64,000 nt of DNA. It comes from CAIQQQ01 sp037445025. GTDB lineage: Bacteria > Pseudomonadota > Alphaproteobacteria > Acetobacterales > Acetobacteraceae. Under the pieces are notes generated by a model. The model did not search any database and was not told the origin of the DNA. It was given only the letters and a program-made list of their open reading frames with translations. Shown one piece after another: positions 1 to 8,753 of the stretch (the stretch's first letter is position 1; every line of letters starts with the position of its first letter). The stretch spans positions 26,067-90,066 of the forward strand of contig JBBILI010000020.1 in NCBI GenBank assembly GCA_037445025.1. The letters are read 5' to 3'. A program made the translations under genes and the position numbers.

Positions 1-1804
1 AGGTCTCGGGCGACCAGACCACCCGGCGGGGTTCGAACACCAGGCTCCAGGTGCCCATGCCGGCCAGCCGCGCGGCATCGACGAGGTCGGCGGTGCGGGC
101 GGTCAAGGCTTCGGTGAGCTCGGCCAGCGCCTCGTTCTTGTGGCGCAGCTCGTTGCGGGCGCGCTCCATCTCCGAGACGTCCCAGATCACGGCGAGATAG
201 GCGGCGCGGCCCTGCCAGGTGATGGCGTGCGAGGCGACCCGCACGGCGATCATCTCGCCGGTGGCACTGACATGGGTGGCACTCGCCATGGCGCCGGGGT
301 TGCTCAGCGCGGCCACGGCGAAGCGCAGCCGCATGTGCTCGGCGTCGGGGGAGACGTCGCGCACCGTGCGGCGCAGGAACGCCTCGCGCGGCCAGCCGTA
401 GCGTGAGACCGCGGCGCCGTTGACCTCGAGGAAGGCCAGCGTCTCGGCGTCGCACACCCACATCGGCATGGGGTTGCCCTGGAACAGCAGGCGGAACGAG
501 GCCTCGCGCTCCTCGCGCTCCTGCGCCTCGGCTCGCCGCTCGGTGATGTCGGTCTGGATCGCGATAAAGTGGGTCAGCCGGTCCTCATCGAACACCGGGG
601 TGATGTCCAGCTCCACCCAGTGCGGCGTGCCGTTGGCGCGGTAATTCTGCAGGGCAACGGAGATCGGTTCGGCCGCATCGAGAGCGCTGCGGATCTGCCG
701 CAGCGTGGCCTGGTCGGTCGACGGCCCCTGCAGCAGACGCGGCGTCTGGCCCAGCAGCGCCGCTTCCGTGTGGCCGGACATCTCGCAGGCCGTGCGGTTG
801 GCGTAGACGATGCGCGGGCCGGGCTGGTCCAGCGGGCTGGCCTCGGTGATCAGGACGCCGCTGCGCGCGGCCCCGAGGGCACGGCGCAGCAGGGTGCGCT
901 CGGAATCGGCGATCTTGCGCAGCAGCAGCGGCCGCAGCACGACGGCGATGGCGGCGAGCTCGTCCAGCACCTCCGCCAGGTCGTCGCGGGGGGCTGCGAA
1001 CAGCAGAGTCACGATGAAGGCGCGCCCACCCGCCTGGAACGACTGCGACACCTGGCTGCGGATTCCCGCCGCCGCCATCGGGCCGGCAAACGGCGACAGG
1101 GCGGCATATTGCGCCAGATCCTGCAGGATGACGCCGCTTTCGCGCAGCATGGCCTGCCCGGCGAGGCTTTCATGCGGCTCGGGGAACTGGGTACGCAGCC
1201 AGTCACCCAGCCTGGCGAAGGGCGGTGCGGACCAGCAGGCCACCTGGTGCATCCGGCGGTCCGCGCTGCTGCTCTCGGTCATCAGCGCCAGCTGGGCCGC
1301 GAAACCGCCCGCGAGCTGGCGCAGCGATTCATGCGCGGCCTCCTGCCAGTCGGGCGCGCTGCCGAAGGCGGCCAGCACGGCCTCGCTGCGGGCACGGCTG
1401 CGCTCCAGCGTCCGGCGTGTGCGAGCATGGCCGACCTCGCGCTCCACCACCGGGCCGAGCCGTTCGGCCAGCCGGTCCTTCAGCACGACGTCGACGATGC
1501 CGCGGCGCATCATCTCGGCCACCACCTCCTCGCCCACGGTGCCGGTGACCAGCACCACCGGGGACGGGACGGCCAGCTCGGCGAGCAGCTCCAGCACGCG
1601 GGCGACGTCAAGAAGCGGCATGGACTGGTCGCACAGCACGATGTCCCAGTCCTGCGCGGCCAGCGCCGCACGCAGCCCGGCCTCGGACTCCACACGCCGG
1701 GTTGCCACGCAGAGGTGGAACTTGTTCAGCGCATGGACAGCCAGCAGGGCATCGTCGGCGCTGTCCTCCACCATGAGGACCTGGAAGGGACCGTGCAGAG
1801 CCAT
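1..1804 (-). CDS. Receiver-PAS sensory protein, 3' end cut by window edge
   Basis: The reading frame is open on the minus strand from an ATG at 1804 to base 1, so the C-terminus lies outside the window. The N-terminus is a receiver domain: acidic pair VEDSADD near residue 11, phospho-acceptor Asp in IVLCDQSMP, and conserved Lys in VVLKDRL. A central stretch of about 150 residues looks like a GAF-type sensor. At least two PAS domains follow, the first with the PAC-like ending IAIQTDITERR and the second starting FRLLFQGNPMPMWV. A third region begins just before the edge. The start lies 4 bases after the stop of the upstream receiver gene, so the three genes from 2997 leftwards are probably one operon. 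The missing C-terminus probably carries a kinase or diguanylate cyclase output, but this cannot be seen. Confidence 0.8.
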   Translation of the reverse strand, partial: MALHGPFQVLMVEDSADDALLAVHALNKFHLCVATRRVESEAGLRAALAAQDWDIVLCDQSMPLLDVARVLELLAELAVPSPVVLVTGTVGEEVVAEMMRRGIVDVVLKDRLAERLGPVVEREVGHARTRRTLERSRARSEAVLAAFGSAPDWQEAAHESLRQLAGGFAAQLALMTESSSADRRMHQVACWSAPPFARLGDWLRTQFPEPHESLAGQAMLRESGVILQDLAQYAALSPFAGPMAAAGIRSQVSQSFQAGGRAFIVTLLFAAPRDDLAEVLDELAAIAVVLRPLLLRKIADSERTLLRRALGAARSGVLITEASPLDQPGPRIVYANRTACEMSGHTEAALLGQTPRLLQGPSTDQATLRQIRSALDAAEPISVALQNYRANGTPHWVELDITPVFDEDRLTHFIAIQTDITERRAEAQEREEREASFRLLFQGNPMPMWVCDAETLAFLEVNGAAVSRYGWPREAFLRRTVRDVSPDAEHMRLRFAVAALSNPGAMASATHVSATGEMIAVRVASHAITWQGRAAYLAVIWDVSEMERARNELRHKNEALAELTEALTARTADLVDAARLAGMGTWSLVFEPRRVVWSPET

Positions 1805-1808
1805 GCGG

Positions 1809-2237
1809 CTATTCCGGCCGCGGCAGACGGTTGATCAGGGCCCAGTAGAGGCCGAGCTGGCCCACCGTGTCCTGGAACTGGGTGAAGTCGATGGGTTTGC
1901 GGACATAGCTGTTCACGCCCAGCTCATAGCTGCGCAGCAGATCCTCCTGCTCGTCGGAGGAGGTAAGGATGACCACCGGCAGCACCCGCGTGCGCGGATC
2001 GCCGCGCAGACGCGTCAGCACCTCCAGCCCGTCGACCCGCGGCAGCTTCACATCGAGCAGCACCACCAGCGGCGGATCGGCCAGCAGCTGCGGCCCGTCG
2101 AGCAGCATGGCCAGCGCCTCGGCGCCGTCACGCGCGATGCGCAGCGGGTTGCCTATCCGCGCCTTGGTCAGGGCACGCTTGATCAGCAGCAGATCGTTGT
2201 CGTCATCCTCGACGATGAGAATGCTATTGGGCATCAC
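1809..2237 (-). CDS. Single-domain response regulator (CheY/Rcp1-like)
   Basis: A 142-residue stand-alone receiver domain. It begins with NSILIVEDDDNDLLLIKRAL (acidic pocket), has the phospho-acceptor Asp in VVLLDVKLPRVDG, the Thr/Ser switch in VILTSS and the Lys in YVRKPID. The DVKLPRVDGLEVL pattern and FTQFQDTV tail resemble the Rcp1 group that pairs with phytochrome-type or PAS kinases. There is no output domain, so it should act by phosphotransfer or by protein binding. Its start overlaps the end of the upstream histidine kinase gene by 14 bases, which implies translational coupling and a cognate pair. Confidence 0.88.
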   Translation of the reverse strand: MMPNSILIVEDDDNDLLLIKRALTKARIGNPLRIARDGAEALAMLLDGPQLLADPPLVVLLDVKLPRVDGLEVLTRLRGDPRTRVLPVVILTSSDEQEDLLRSYELGVNSYVRKPIDFTQFQDTVGQLGLYWALINRLPRPE

Positions 2238-2997
2238 GCACCTCCCGCGGCAGGGTCAGTGCGACAGTGGTGCCGACACCCTCCTCGCCTTCGATCGTCA
2301 CGCAGCCCGCATGGCGGGCCACGATGCGGGCGACGGTGACGAGGCCGATGCCGGTGCCCTCGAATTCATCATCACGATGCAGGCGCTGGAACGGCGCGAA
2401 CAGCTTGTGGCGGTAGCGCATGTCGAACCCGGTGCCGTTGTCCACCACCACGACGGTGCTCCGTCCGTCTGTCACGACTTGGGTGCAGCTGATGGTCGCA
2501 TGCGGCTGGCGGCGGGTGAACTTCCAGGCGTTGTCGAGCACGTTCTCAAAGGCGATCGCCAGCAGCCGCCCGTCGCCCTGCACCACCATGCCTGGCTGGA
2601 TCACCAGGCAGACGGAACGGTCCGGGTCCCGCTCGACCAGTCGCTTGTGGATTTCGGTGAGCATCGCCGTGAGGTTGATCGGCTGACGCTCCACCTCGCC
2701 ACGGCCAACGCGGGAGAGCTTGAGCAGATCGTCGATCAGCAGGCTCATGCGTTCGCTGGCGCGAAAGATGCGCTGGAGGTAGTCGCGCGGCTCGTCGCTG
2801 AGCTCGGCGGCATGGTCCTCCATCAGCGCGCGGGAGAAGCTGTTGATGGCCCGCAGCGGCGAGCGCAGGTCGTGTGCCACGGAATAGGTGAAGGATTCCA
2901 GCTCCTTCACCGCTGCAGCCAGCTCACGCGTGCGGTCTTCGACCATCGCTTCGAGCGCGGCGGCCGGGTTCGGCACGGCTGGGAGGTCGGAGGACAT
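2224..2997 (-). CDS. Sensor histidine kinase (HisKA-HATPase)
   Basis: A 257-residue cytoplasmic kinase if translation starts at the ATG at 2997, which is preceded by AAGG at a plausible distance. A longer frame upstream to 3093 is open but has no convincing ribosome site. The phosphorylation box is FTYSVAHDLRSPLRAINSFS (His near residue 57). The N box is FENVLDNAWKFT, the G1 box is VVVDNGTGFD and the G2 box is GTGIGLVTVARI. No transmembrane or sensor domain is present, only a short N-terminal helix (VEDRTRELAAAVKELESF). It may therefore rely on a partner for sensing, perhaps the receiver-PAS protein two genes downstream. The kinase and the two downstream genes form an operon. Confidence 0.85.
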   Translation of the reverse strand: MSSDLPAVPNPAAALEAMVEDRTRELAAAVKELESFTYSVAHDLRSPLRAINSFSRALMEDHAAELSDEPRDYLQRIFRASERMSLLIDDLLKLSRVGRGEVERQPINLTAMLTEIHKRLVERDPDRSVCLVIQPGMVVQGDGRLLAIAFENVLDNAWKFTRRQPHATISCTQVVTDGRSTVVVVDNGTGFDMRYRHKLFAPFQRLHRDDEFEGTGIGLVTVARIVARHAGCVTIEGEEGVGTTVALTLPREVRDAQ

Positions 2998-3241
2998 GGA
3001 TTGCCTTGGGATCGCTGTCGCATTGCCGCGGGTCCCGGACCATCCGTGACGATTCGCGTGGTTCCAGGCATCACCTGGGCGGGCATCTAGCACCGCAGCC
3101 CAAATCTAACACAACAGTAACCTTGCAATGCTCTCATAATCCCAGCGCAGGTCGTCAGGTCAGTCCTTGTTTGTCAATTATTCCCGCAAAAAGATGAAAT
3201 CGTACCCGCCAGACAAAATTTTGCATTTATTTGCCGATACG

Positions 3242-3772
3242 TCAGTCCAGGCGCTTCAGCCCGGCCTGGTAGCGCTTCGCATTCGCCACGTACCCCTTGG
3301 CCGAGCCCAGCAGCTTTGCCACCGCGGCGGGATCGAGCTCGCGCATCACCTTGGCCGGGGCGCCGACGATCAGCGAATGCGGCGGGAACACCTTGCCCTC
3401 GGTGACCAGCGCGTTCGCCCCCACCAGGCAGCCCTCGCCGATCACGGCACCGTTGAGCACCGTGGCGCCCATGCCGATCAGCGATCCGGCGCCCACGCTG
3501 CAGCCATGCAGGATGGCATGGTGCCCCACCGTCACATCAGCGCCGAGCATGAGCGGAAAGCCGATATCGGTGTGCAGCATCGCCCCTTCCTGGATGTTGG
3601 TCCGGTCGCCCACGTCGATCAGCTCGTTGTCGCCGCGCAGCACGGCGCCGAACCAGATACCGACATCCCGGCCCAGGCGCACGCGGCCGATGACATGGGC
3701 GTCCGGCGCGATCCACAGGGGCTCGCCGTCCGGCAGTTCGGGGGCGTGGCCATCGAGGGCGTAGAGCGGCAT
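3242..3772 (-). CDS. Gamma carbonic anhydrase family protein (left-handed beta-helix)
   Basis: A 176-residue hexapeptide-repeat protein of the gamma-carbonic anhydrase/YrdA/PaaY group. Repeats such as IGRVRLGRDVGIWFGAVLRG and IGEGCLVGANALV build a left-handed beta helix. The metal-binding histidines expected in the family are visible in AMLHTDIG and TVGHHAILHG. Length and the ending VGAPAKVMRELDP are typical. Members are either active trimeric zinc or iron carbonic anhydrases or inactive relatives, and the sequence alone does not separate these. The gene stands alone, with an AT-rich 244-base gap towards the kinase operon and a 231-base gap towards the metallopeptidase. Confidence 0.88.
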   Translation of the reverse strand: MPLYALDGHAPELPDGEPLWIAPDAHVIGRVRLGRDVGIWFGAVLRGDNELIDVGDRTNIQEGAMLHTDIGFPLMLGADVTVGHHAILHGCSVGAGSLIGMGATVLNGAVIGEGCLVGANALVTEGKVFPPHSLIVGAPAKVMRELDPAAVAKLLGSAKGYVANAKRYQAGLKRLD

Positions 3773-3883
3773 GTTTCAAGCTCCCTGAACTGGCGCGTGA
3801 CGTTCGCAACATGGCTGCCAGGGAGGGTGACCGGCAAGGGGTGGCGGAGCGTCTGCCGCATCGGCGGGCGGTCGCCAGGGCCC

Positions 3884-3899
3884 GTATCCGTAGGGATAC
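3884..3899. promoter_or_regulatory. Perfect inverted repeat upstream of the M10-Hint gene
   Basis: GTATCC and GGATAC are separated by four bases, about 105 bases upstream of the metallopeptidase start. The sequence then becomes AT-richer, and a TTGACG that could be a -35 box lies ten bases downstream, but no good -10 box follows. An operator is possible; function is inferred from position only. Confidence 0.35.
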
Positions 3900-4003
3900 T
3901 TAACCAAAGTTGACGTTTTGGTGTTGCTGCGGATGCCTGATTGCGGGAAACACCTCCGTCTGGTCCGATAGGATGGACAGAGTGCGGACCGGGGAGATGC
4001 ACG

Positions 4004-7000
4004 ATGACAACGAAAGTTTGGCTCGGCACAGGGACGGATTGGTACACCGGCACCTGGTATCTCCCCAACGGGACCCCCACCACTCTCCCCGTCGCCGGCG
4101 ATGTGTTGATCCTCGAAGTCAGTTCGTTGGCGGTCAGCGCCACCGACGTCACGAACAACGGGCTGCTCCCCACGCTTGACATCCAGTTCGGCGGCGCACC
4201 GACGCTCGATCTGACCGGCGAGACGATCAACCAGACTTCAACGATCGAGACGCTCTACACCAACCTCAGCGGCACTGTGGTGTTCCGCGGCGCCTCCACC
4301 GATGCCGGCCAGTTCACCAGCCACGCCGCCGGTCTCACGCTCGGCATCGACATCGAGACGGCCTCCGGCAGCCAGACGCTGACCCTTACCAGCACGGGTA
4401 CGCTGTCCGCCTACAATGGCGGCACGATCGCCGTCACCGGCACGGCGGGCGCCGGAATCGCCAACGCGGGCCTGTTCCAGGCCGGCATCGTTTCCGGCGG
4501 AACGGCCTATGCGGGGACCGTCACCGCCGCCCCCTCGATCGACAACACCGGCTCGATCGCCATCAACCCGCTCAGCACGATGACGTTGAGCGGTCCCGTC
4601 ACCAACGAGTCGAGCGGGGCCATCACCGTCAACCAGGGCACCCTGGGCATCACCGGCACTCTGATCAACGCAGGGTCGATCTCCGCCAGCACCTTGGCCG
4701 TCGTGACGGTGAGCAACACCTTCACCAATCAGGCTGCTGCCAGCCTGTCCGACACCCTGGCCACGGTGAACCTCAACGGCAATGTCACCAACGCCGGCTC
4801 GATCTCGGAGTCGCAGGGCACGCTGAGCATCAACGGCAGCCTCGGCAACAGCGGCGCGATCTCCGCCAACAACGGCACGCTGACTCTGCAAGGCTCCGAA
4901 AGCGGCCCCGGCAGCCTCACCGTGGTGAACGGCGGCACGCTGCAGTTCACCGGCGCCGCGGGGAACACCGTCGCCAGCTCCGGCACGATCACGGTCGGCA
5001 CCGTCTCCAACCACGTCGCCTCGACCGGCACCCTCACCTCGACGCAGACGCTGGACCTCAGCGGCGCCCTGAACGTGCAGAGCCTCAGCACAGCGACCCT
5101 GAGCGCCGCGGCCACCAACGAGGCGGCCGGCACGATCACCAACAACGGCACGCTGACCTTCAACGGTGGCCTGTCGAACAAGGGCAGCCTGACCGAGACG
5201 AGCGGCGCGTTGGCCGTGGCGAGCACGCTCTTCAACACCGGCAGCATCGTCCAGACCGGCGGCACGCTGAGCGTTGCAAACGGGCTGATCAACTCCGCCA
5301 CAGTGACCCTCAACGGCACCGACAGCATCACCGGCGGGCTCAGCAACACCGGGTTGGTCACCTATTCCGGCGGCTCGCTCGCGATCACCGGCGGGATCAA
5401 CGGCAGCGGCACGCTTGCCATCGGCGACGGGCTGATCGCCAACGTGTCCGGCACGGTGACCTCGGCGGCGAAGATCAGCTTCGCCACCGGCGTTGGCATC
5501 CTCAGCCTGGGCACCCCCCGCGCCTTCGCCGGCACCATCACCAACCTGTCCGGCCATGACCTGATCGATCTCGTGGGCCTGGCCAACGCCACCGCCACCG
5601 TCAACGCCGGCGCGGTCACGGTGACGCAGAACGGCACCACGGCGCTGAGCTTCACCGCCACCGGCCTGACCTCGGGCCAGCTCTACGCGGTGTCGGACGG
5701 CAACGGCGGCACGATCCTGACGTTGAAGCAGTCCGGCACAACCGGGCCGATCAACGCCATCATCAACGGCGCCACCGGCGGGGGGACCCACCAATGGGCC
5801 GGCGCCAGCCCCACGGTGAGCTACTCGTTCGACACAGCCAACGGCGGCTGGACCACCGCCGAGCAACAATCCTTCATCAACGGGCTCAGCCTGTATTCCG
5901 CGCTGGCCAAGATCAACTTCACCGCGGCCACCGGCGGCGCCACCGGGCAGATCGTGTTCACCCGCGGCAACGCCGGCACCGCCTTCACCAACCTTTCCTA
6001 TGACAACACGACCGGCAACATGTCGTCGGCCAACGTGGTGATCGGCACAAACGCGCTTAGCTTCCAGAATATCACCACCTTCGGCACCAGCGACACCACC
6101 AACCAGGGCGGCTATGGCTGGGACACGGTGCTGCACGAGATCGGCCACGCCATCGGGTTCAACCACCCCGGCAACTACAACGAAACCGCTGACCTCGCGA
6201 CGCAGCAGGCCTACTATAACGATACGCATCAGTACACGCTGATGTCGTATTTCGGCGCCAGCTATTCCGGCGCCAACACCGTCGTCAACAGCATCTCGAT
6301 CAACGACCAGACGCCGATGCTGTTCGATGTCGCCGCCATCCAGCAGATCTACGGCGCCAACACCACCACGCTCGCCGGCGGCGACACGTTCGGCTTCAAC
6401 GCCAGCGCCGCCATCACCGGCAACACCGCGCTGAACAGCGTCTACAACTTCAGCAGCAATGCCACCCCCGTCGCCACCCTGTGGGACGGCGGCGTCAACA
6501 ACACGCTTGACGTGTCGGGCTTCAGCCAGGCCGGCACCGTCAACCTCAACGCCGGCGGGTTCAGCAGCGTCGATGGCATGACCAGCGACCTTGCCATCGC
6601 CTATGGCACCACCATCGACACGGCGGTGGGTGGCAGCGGCAACACCAGCTTCGTGGTCAACGGCGATTCCGACAGCATCCGCGGCGGCAGCGGCACCAAC
6701 ACCGTCGTCTTCTCCGGCAACAGATCCGCCTACACCATCGCTTTCAACGCGGGCACCGTCACGGTCGCCAGCGGCGGCGTCACCGACACGCTGACCAACG
6801 TGCAGTCGCTCCAGTTCGCCGACCAGACCGTGGCGGCCTGTTTCACCGCCGGCACCCGCATCCGCACCGAGCGTGGCGATGTGGCGATCGAATCGCTGCG
6901 CGCCGGTGAGGACTGGGCGATCACCGCCTCGGGCCATGCCGCGCGTATCGTCTGGATCGGCCATCGGCAGGCCGAGCTCGCGCAGCATCCCCGGCCGTGG

Positions 7001-7822
7001 GACGTGATGCCCGTGCGCATCGTTGCCGGCGCCTTCGCCCAGGGGGTTCCCGCGCGCGACCTCATCGTCTCGCCCGACCATGCGATCTATCGTGAGGGCG
7101 TGCTGATTCCGGCCCGCCAGCTGCTCAACGGCGCCAGCGTCGTGCAGGAGCGTCAGGAGCGTGTCACCTGGTATCATGTCGAGCTGGAATGGCATGACGC
7201 GATCCTGGCCGAGGGGCTTGCCACCGAGTCCTATCTCGACACCGGCAACCGTTCGGCGTTCGACAATGGCGGTCCGGTGCGTGACCTGCATGCCGATTTC
7301 GCCGTGCGCACCGAGACGGCGCGGCGCATCTGGGCCGAGCAGGGCATGGCGCCGCTGATCGAGGATGGCCCGATCGCAGCCAGCCTGCGCGCCGAGCTGA
7401 TCGGCCGCGCGCCGGAGCTGGGGTTCGAGACGAGTGCCGACGCCGCCCCGGTGCTGCGTGTGGACGGCCAGATCCTGCAGCCGCTGCAACGTGGCCATGT
7501 GCTGACCTTTGACCTGCCGGCAACCGCGCGCGCCATCACCCTGCTGTCGCGCTGCTTCGCGCCGGCCGATTTCGATCCGCAGAGCGCGGACCGCCGCCAG
7601 CTCGGCCTGGCCGTGACTTGGCTGGAGATCGATGGTGTGGCCATTCCGGCGGAGAGCCCGGTGCGTGGCCAGGGCTGGCACGCCCCGGAGGCGGGCTGGC
7701 ACTGGACCGACGGTGCCGCCAGCCTGCACGCCGCCGGCGCGCGCCAGATCCGCCTTGGCTACCAGCCGATGAACCTGCGCCATGTCGCAGCAGGGGCGAA
7801 CCGTCTGCGCAGGTCTGCCTGA
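4004..7822 (+). CDS. Secreted M10 metallopeptidase with repeat-rich N-terminus and C-terminal Hint domain
   Basis: A 1272-residue protein. The ATG at 4004 is chosen because GGGGAG lies just upstream. Residues 1-580 are Ser/Thr/Asn/Gly-rich imperfect repeats of the type NAGSIS...TLSINGSLGNSG, like a beta-helical passenger. Around residues 600-860 is a serralysin-like M10 domain: the zinc motif HEIGHAIGFNH starts near residue 711 and the Met-turn YTLMSYF is at about 747. A degenerate glycine-rich calcium-binding segment (GGSGNT, IRGGSGTN) follows. From Cys 946 (ACFTAGTRIRTERGDVAIESL) a Hint_2 domain extends to the DAILAEGL...YLDTGNRSAF region, with about 180 further residues. There is no N-terminal signal peptide, which suits type I export. 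The Hint part may self-cleave; this is inference. Confidence 0.85.
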   Translation: MTTKVWLGTGTDWYTGTWYLPNGTPTTLPVAGDVLILEVSSLAVSATDVTNNGLLPTLDIQFGGAPTLDLTGETINQTSTIETLYTNLSGTVVFRGASTDAGQFTSHAAGLTLGIDIETASGSQTLTLTSTGTLSAYNGGTIAVTGTAGAGIANAGLFQAGIVSGGTAYAGTVTAAPSIDNTGSIAINPLSTMTLSGPVTNESSGAITVNQGTLGITGTLINAGSISASTLAVVTVSNTFTNQAAASLSDTLATVNLNGNVTNAGSISESQGTLSINGSLGNSGAISANNGTLTLQGSESGPGSLTVVNGGTLQFTGAAGNTVASSGTITVGTVSNHVASTGTLTSTQTLDLSGALNVQSLSTATLSAAATNEAAGTITNNGTLTFNGGLSNKGSLTETSGALAVASTLFNTGSIVQTGGTLSVANGLINSATVTLNGTDSITGGLSNTGLVTYSGGSLAITGGINGSGTLAIGDGLIANVSGTVTSAAKISFATGVGILSLGTPRAFAGTITNLSGHDLIDLVGLANATATVNAGAVTVTQNGTTALSFTATGLTSGQLYAVSDGNGGTILTLKQSGTTGPINAIINGATGGGTHQWAGASPTVSYSFDTANGGWTTAEQQSFINGLSLYSALAKINFTAATGGATGQIVFTRGNAGTAFTNLSYDNTTGNMSSANVVIGTNALSFQNITTFGTSDTTNQGGYGWDTVLHEIGHAIGFNHPGNYNETADLATQQAYYNDTHQYTLMSYFGASYSGANTVVNSISINDQTPMLFDVAAIQQIYGANTTTLAGGDTFGFNASAAITGNTALNSVYNFSSNATPVATLWDGGVNNTLDVSGFSQAGTVNLNAGGFSSVDGMTSDLAIAYGTTIDTAVGGSGNTSFVVNGDSDSIRGGSGTNTVVFSGNRSAYTIAFNAGTVTVASGGVTDTLTNVQSLQFADQTVAACFTAGTRIRTERGDVAIESLRAGEDWAITASGHAARIVWIGHRQAELAQHPRPWDVMPVRIVAGAFAQGVPARDLIVSPDHAIYREGVLIPARQLLNGASVVQERQERVTWYHVELEWHDAILAEGLATESYLDTGNRSAFDNGGPVRDLHADFAVRTETARRIWAEQGMAPLIEDGPIAASLRAELIGRAPELGFETSADAAPVLRVDGQILQPLQRGHVLTFDLPATARAITLLSRCFAPADFDPQSADRRQLGLAVTWLEIDGVAIPAESPVRGQGWHAPEAGWHWTDGAASLHAAGARQIRLGYQPMNLRHVAAGANRLRRSA

Positions 7823-7841
7823 CAGAGCCACGGAGAGAGAC

Positions 7842-8600
7842 ATGCAGTTCGACCTGACCGGCCGCACGGCGCTTGTCACCGGGGCTGCTTCCGGCATCGG
7901 GCTTGCCACCGCCACCATGCTGGCGCGGTTCGGCTGTCTGGTGGCGATCAACCATCTGCCCGACGATCCGCGCGGCCCGGAGGCGATCGCCCGGTTGAAC
8001 GCCGAGGGGTTCCAGGCCATTGCCGCCCCCGGCCATGTCGGCGTGGCCGGGGACGCCGAGCGGATGACATGCGCTGCCATCGACCGGCTCGGGCGGCTCG
8101 ATCTGCTGGTGAACAATGCCGGCACCCCTGGCGTGAGCCACGTGGTGCCGCCGCCGGATCTCGATGCGCTCACCGAGGAGCTGTGGGAGACCATTCTGCA
8201 GACCAACCTGCTCGGCGTGTTCCGCTGCACCAAGGCGGCGGTGCCGGCGCTGAAGGCGGCGCAGGGCGCGATCGTCTCGGTGGCGTCGATCGCGGGGCTG
8301 AATGCGCAGGGGTCCTCCACACCGTACGGCGCCAGCAAGGCGGCGGTGGTGAACCTCACCCGCAGCCTGGCGCGCGGTCTGGGGCCGGAGATCCGTGTCA
8401 ACGCCGTGGCGCCCGGGGCTGTCGACAGTTCGTGGCAGATCGAGTGGGGGCCGGAGCGGCGGCGGCAGTCGATCGAGCGGGCGGCGTTGAAGCGGCGCTG
8501 CACGCCGGAGGACATTGCCGAGGTGATCGTGTTCCTCGGCTTTGCCGGGGCGATGGTGACCGGGCAGACGCTGGTGATCGATGGTGGGCTGACACTGTAA
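7842..8600 (+). CDS. SDR family oxidoreductase
   Basis: A 252-residue classical short-chain dehydrogenase/reductase. The ATG at 7842 follows CGGAGAGAGAC and starts 19 bases after the metallopeptidase stop. The cofactor motif TGAASGIG is at residues 14-21, NNAG near 91 and the catalytic YGASK near 157, with the family ending TGQTLVIDGGLTL. The family's 3-oxoacyl-ACP reductase-like members reduce keto groups or oxidise secondary alcohols with NAD(P). The substrate cannot be read from the sequence. It precedes the keto-acid cleavage enzyme in the same direction but is separated from it by a palindromic element, so co-transcription is uncertain. Confidence 0.88.
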   Translation: MQFDLTGRTALVTGAASGIGLATATMLARFGCLVAINHLPDDPRGPEAIARLNAEGFQAIAAPGHVGVAGDAERMTCAAIDRLGRLDLLVNNAGTPGVSHVVPPPDLDALTEELWETILQTNLLGVFRCTKAAVPALKAAQGAIVSVASIAGLNAQGSSTPYGASKAAVVNLTRSLARGLGPEIRVNAVAPGAVDSSWQIEWGPERRRQSIERAALKRRCTPEDIAEVIVFLGFAGAMVTGQTLVIDGGLTL

Positions 8601-8604
8601 GAAA

Positions 8605-8720
8605 GAGGTTCTTTTTTGAAAAAAAGAACCAAAAAACGTTCGATCGGCTGACGCGCTCCTTCGGAGAGCGGTCCGCTCCAATTTTTGAAAGTCTTTTGCT
8701 TCTTTTCTTCAGAAAAGAAG
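8605..8720. repeat. AT-rich palindromic intergenic element, copy 1
   Basis: Two AT-rich hairpins flank a conserved core. The first (8607-8630) pairs GGTTCTTTTTT with AAAAAAGAACC. The second (8699-8720) pairs CTTCTTTTC with GAAAAGAAG. The core reads CGGCTGACGC...CTCCTTCGGAGAG...GTCCGCTC. It starts a few bases after the SDR stop and ends 33 bases before the next gene. Confidence 0.85.
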
Positions 8721-8753
8721 TGCTTGCTTCTCTTATTTTTTCCGGACCCCGCC

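Noticed and set aside
7536..8681. Long open frame of 381 codons on the minus strand
   Set aside because: It is antisense to the SDR and the metallopeptidase end. It has the Arg/Pro/His-rich composition of shadow frames in GC-rich DNA and no family motif.
8685..8753. N-terminal extension of the BKACE gene (FFSSEKK-type residues)
   Set aside because: The residues are a translation of the palindromic element; the family starts at the ATG at 8754.
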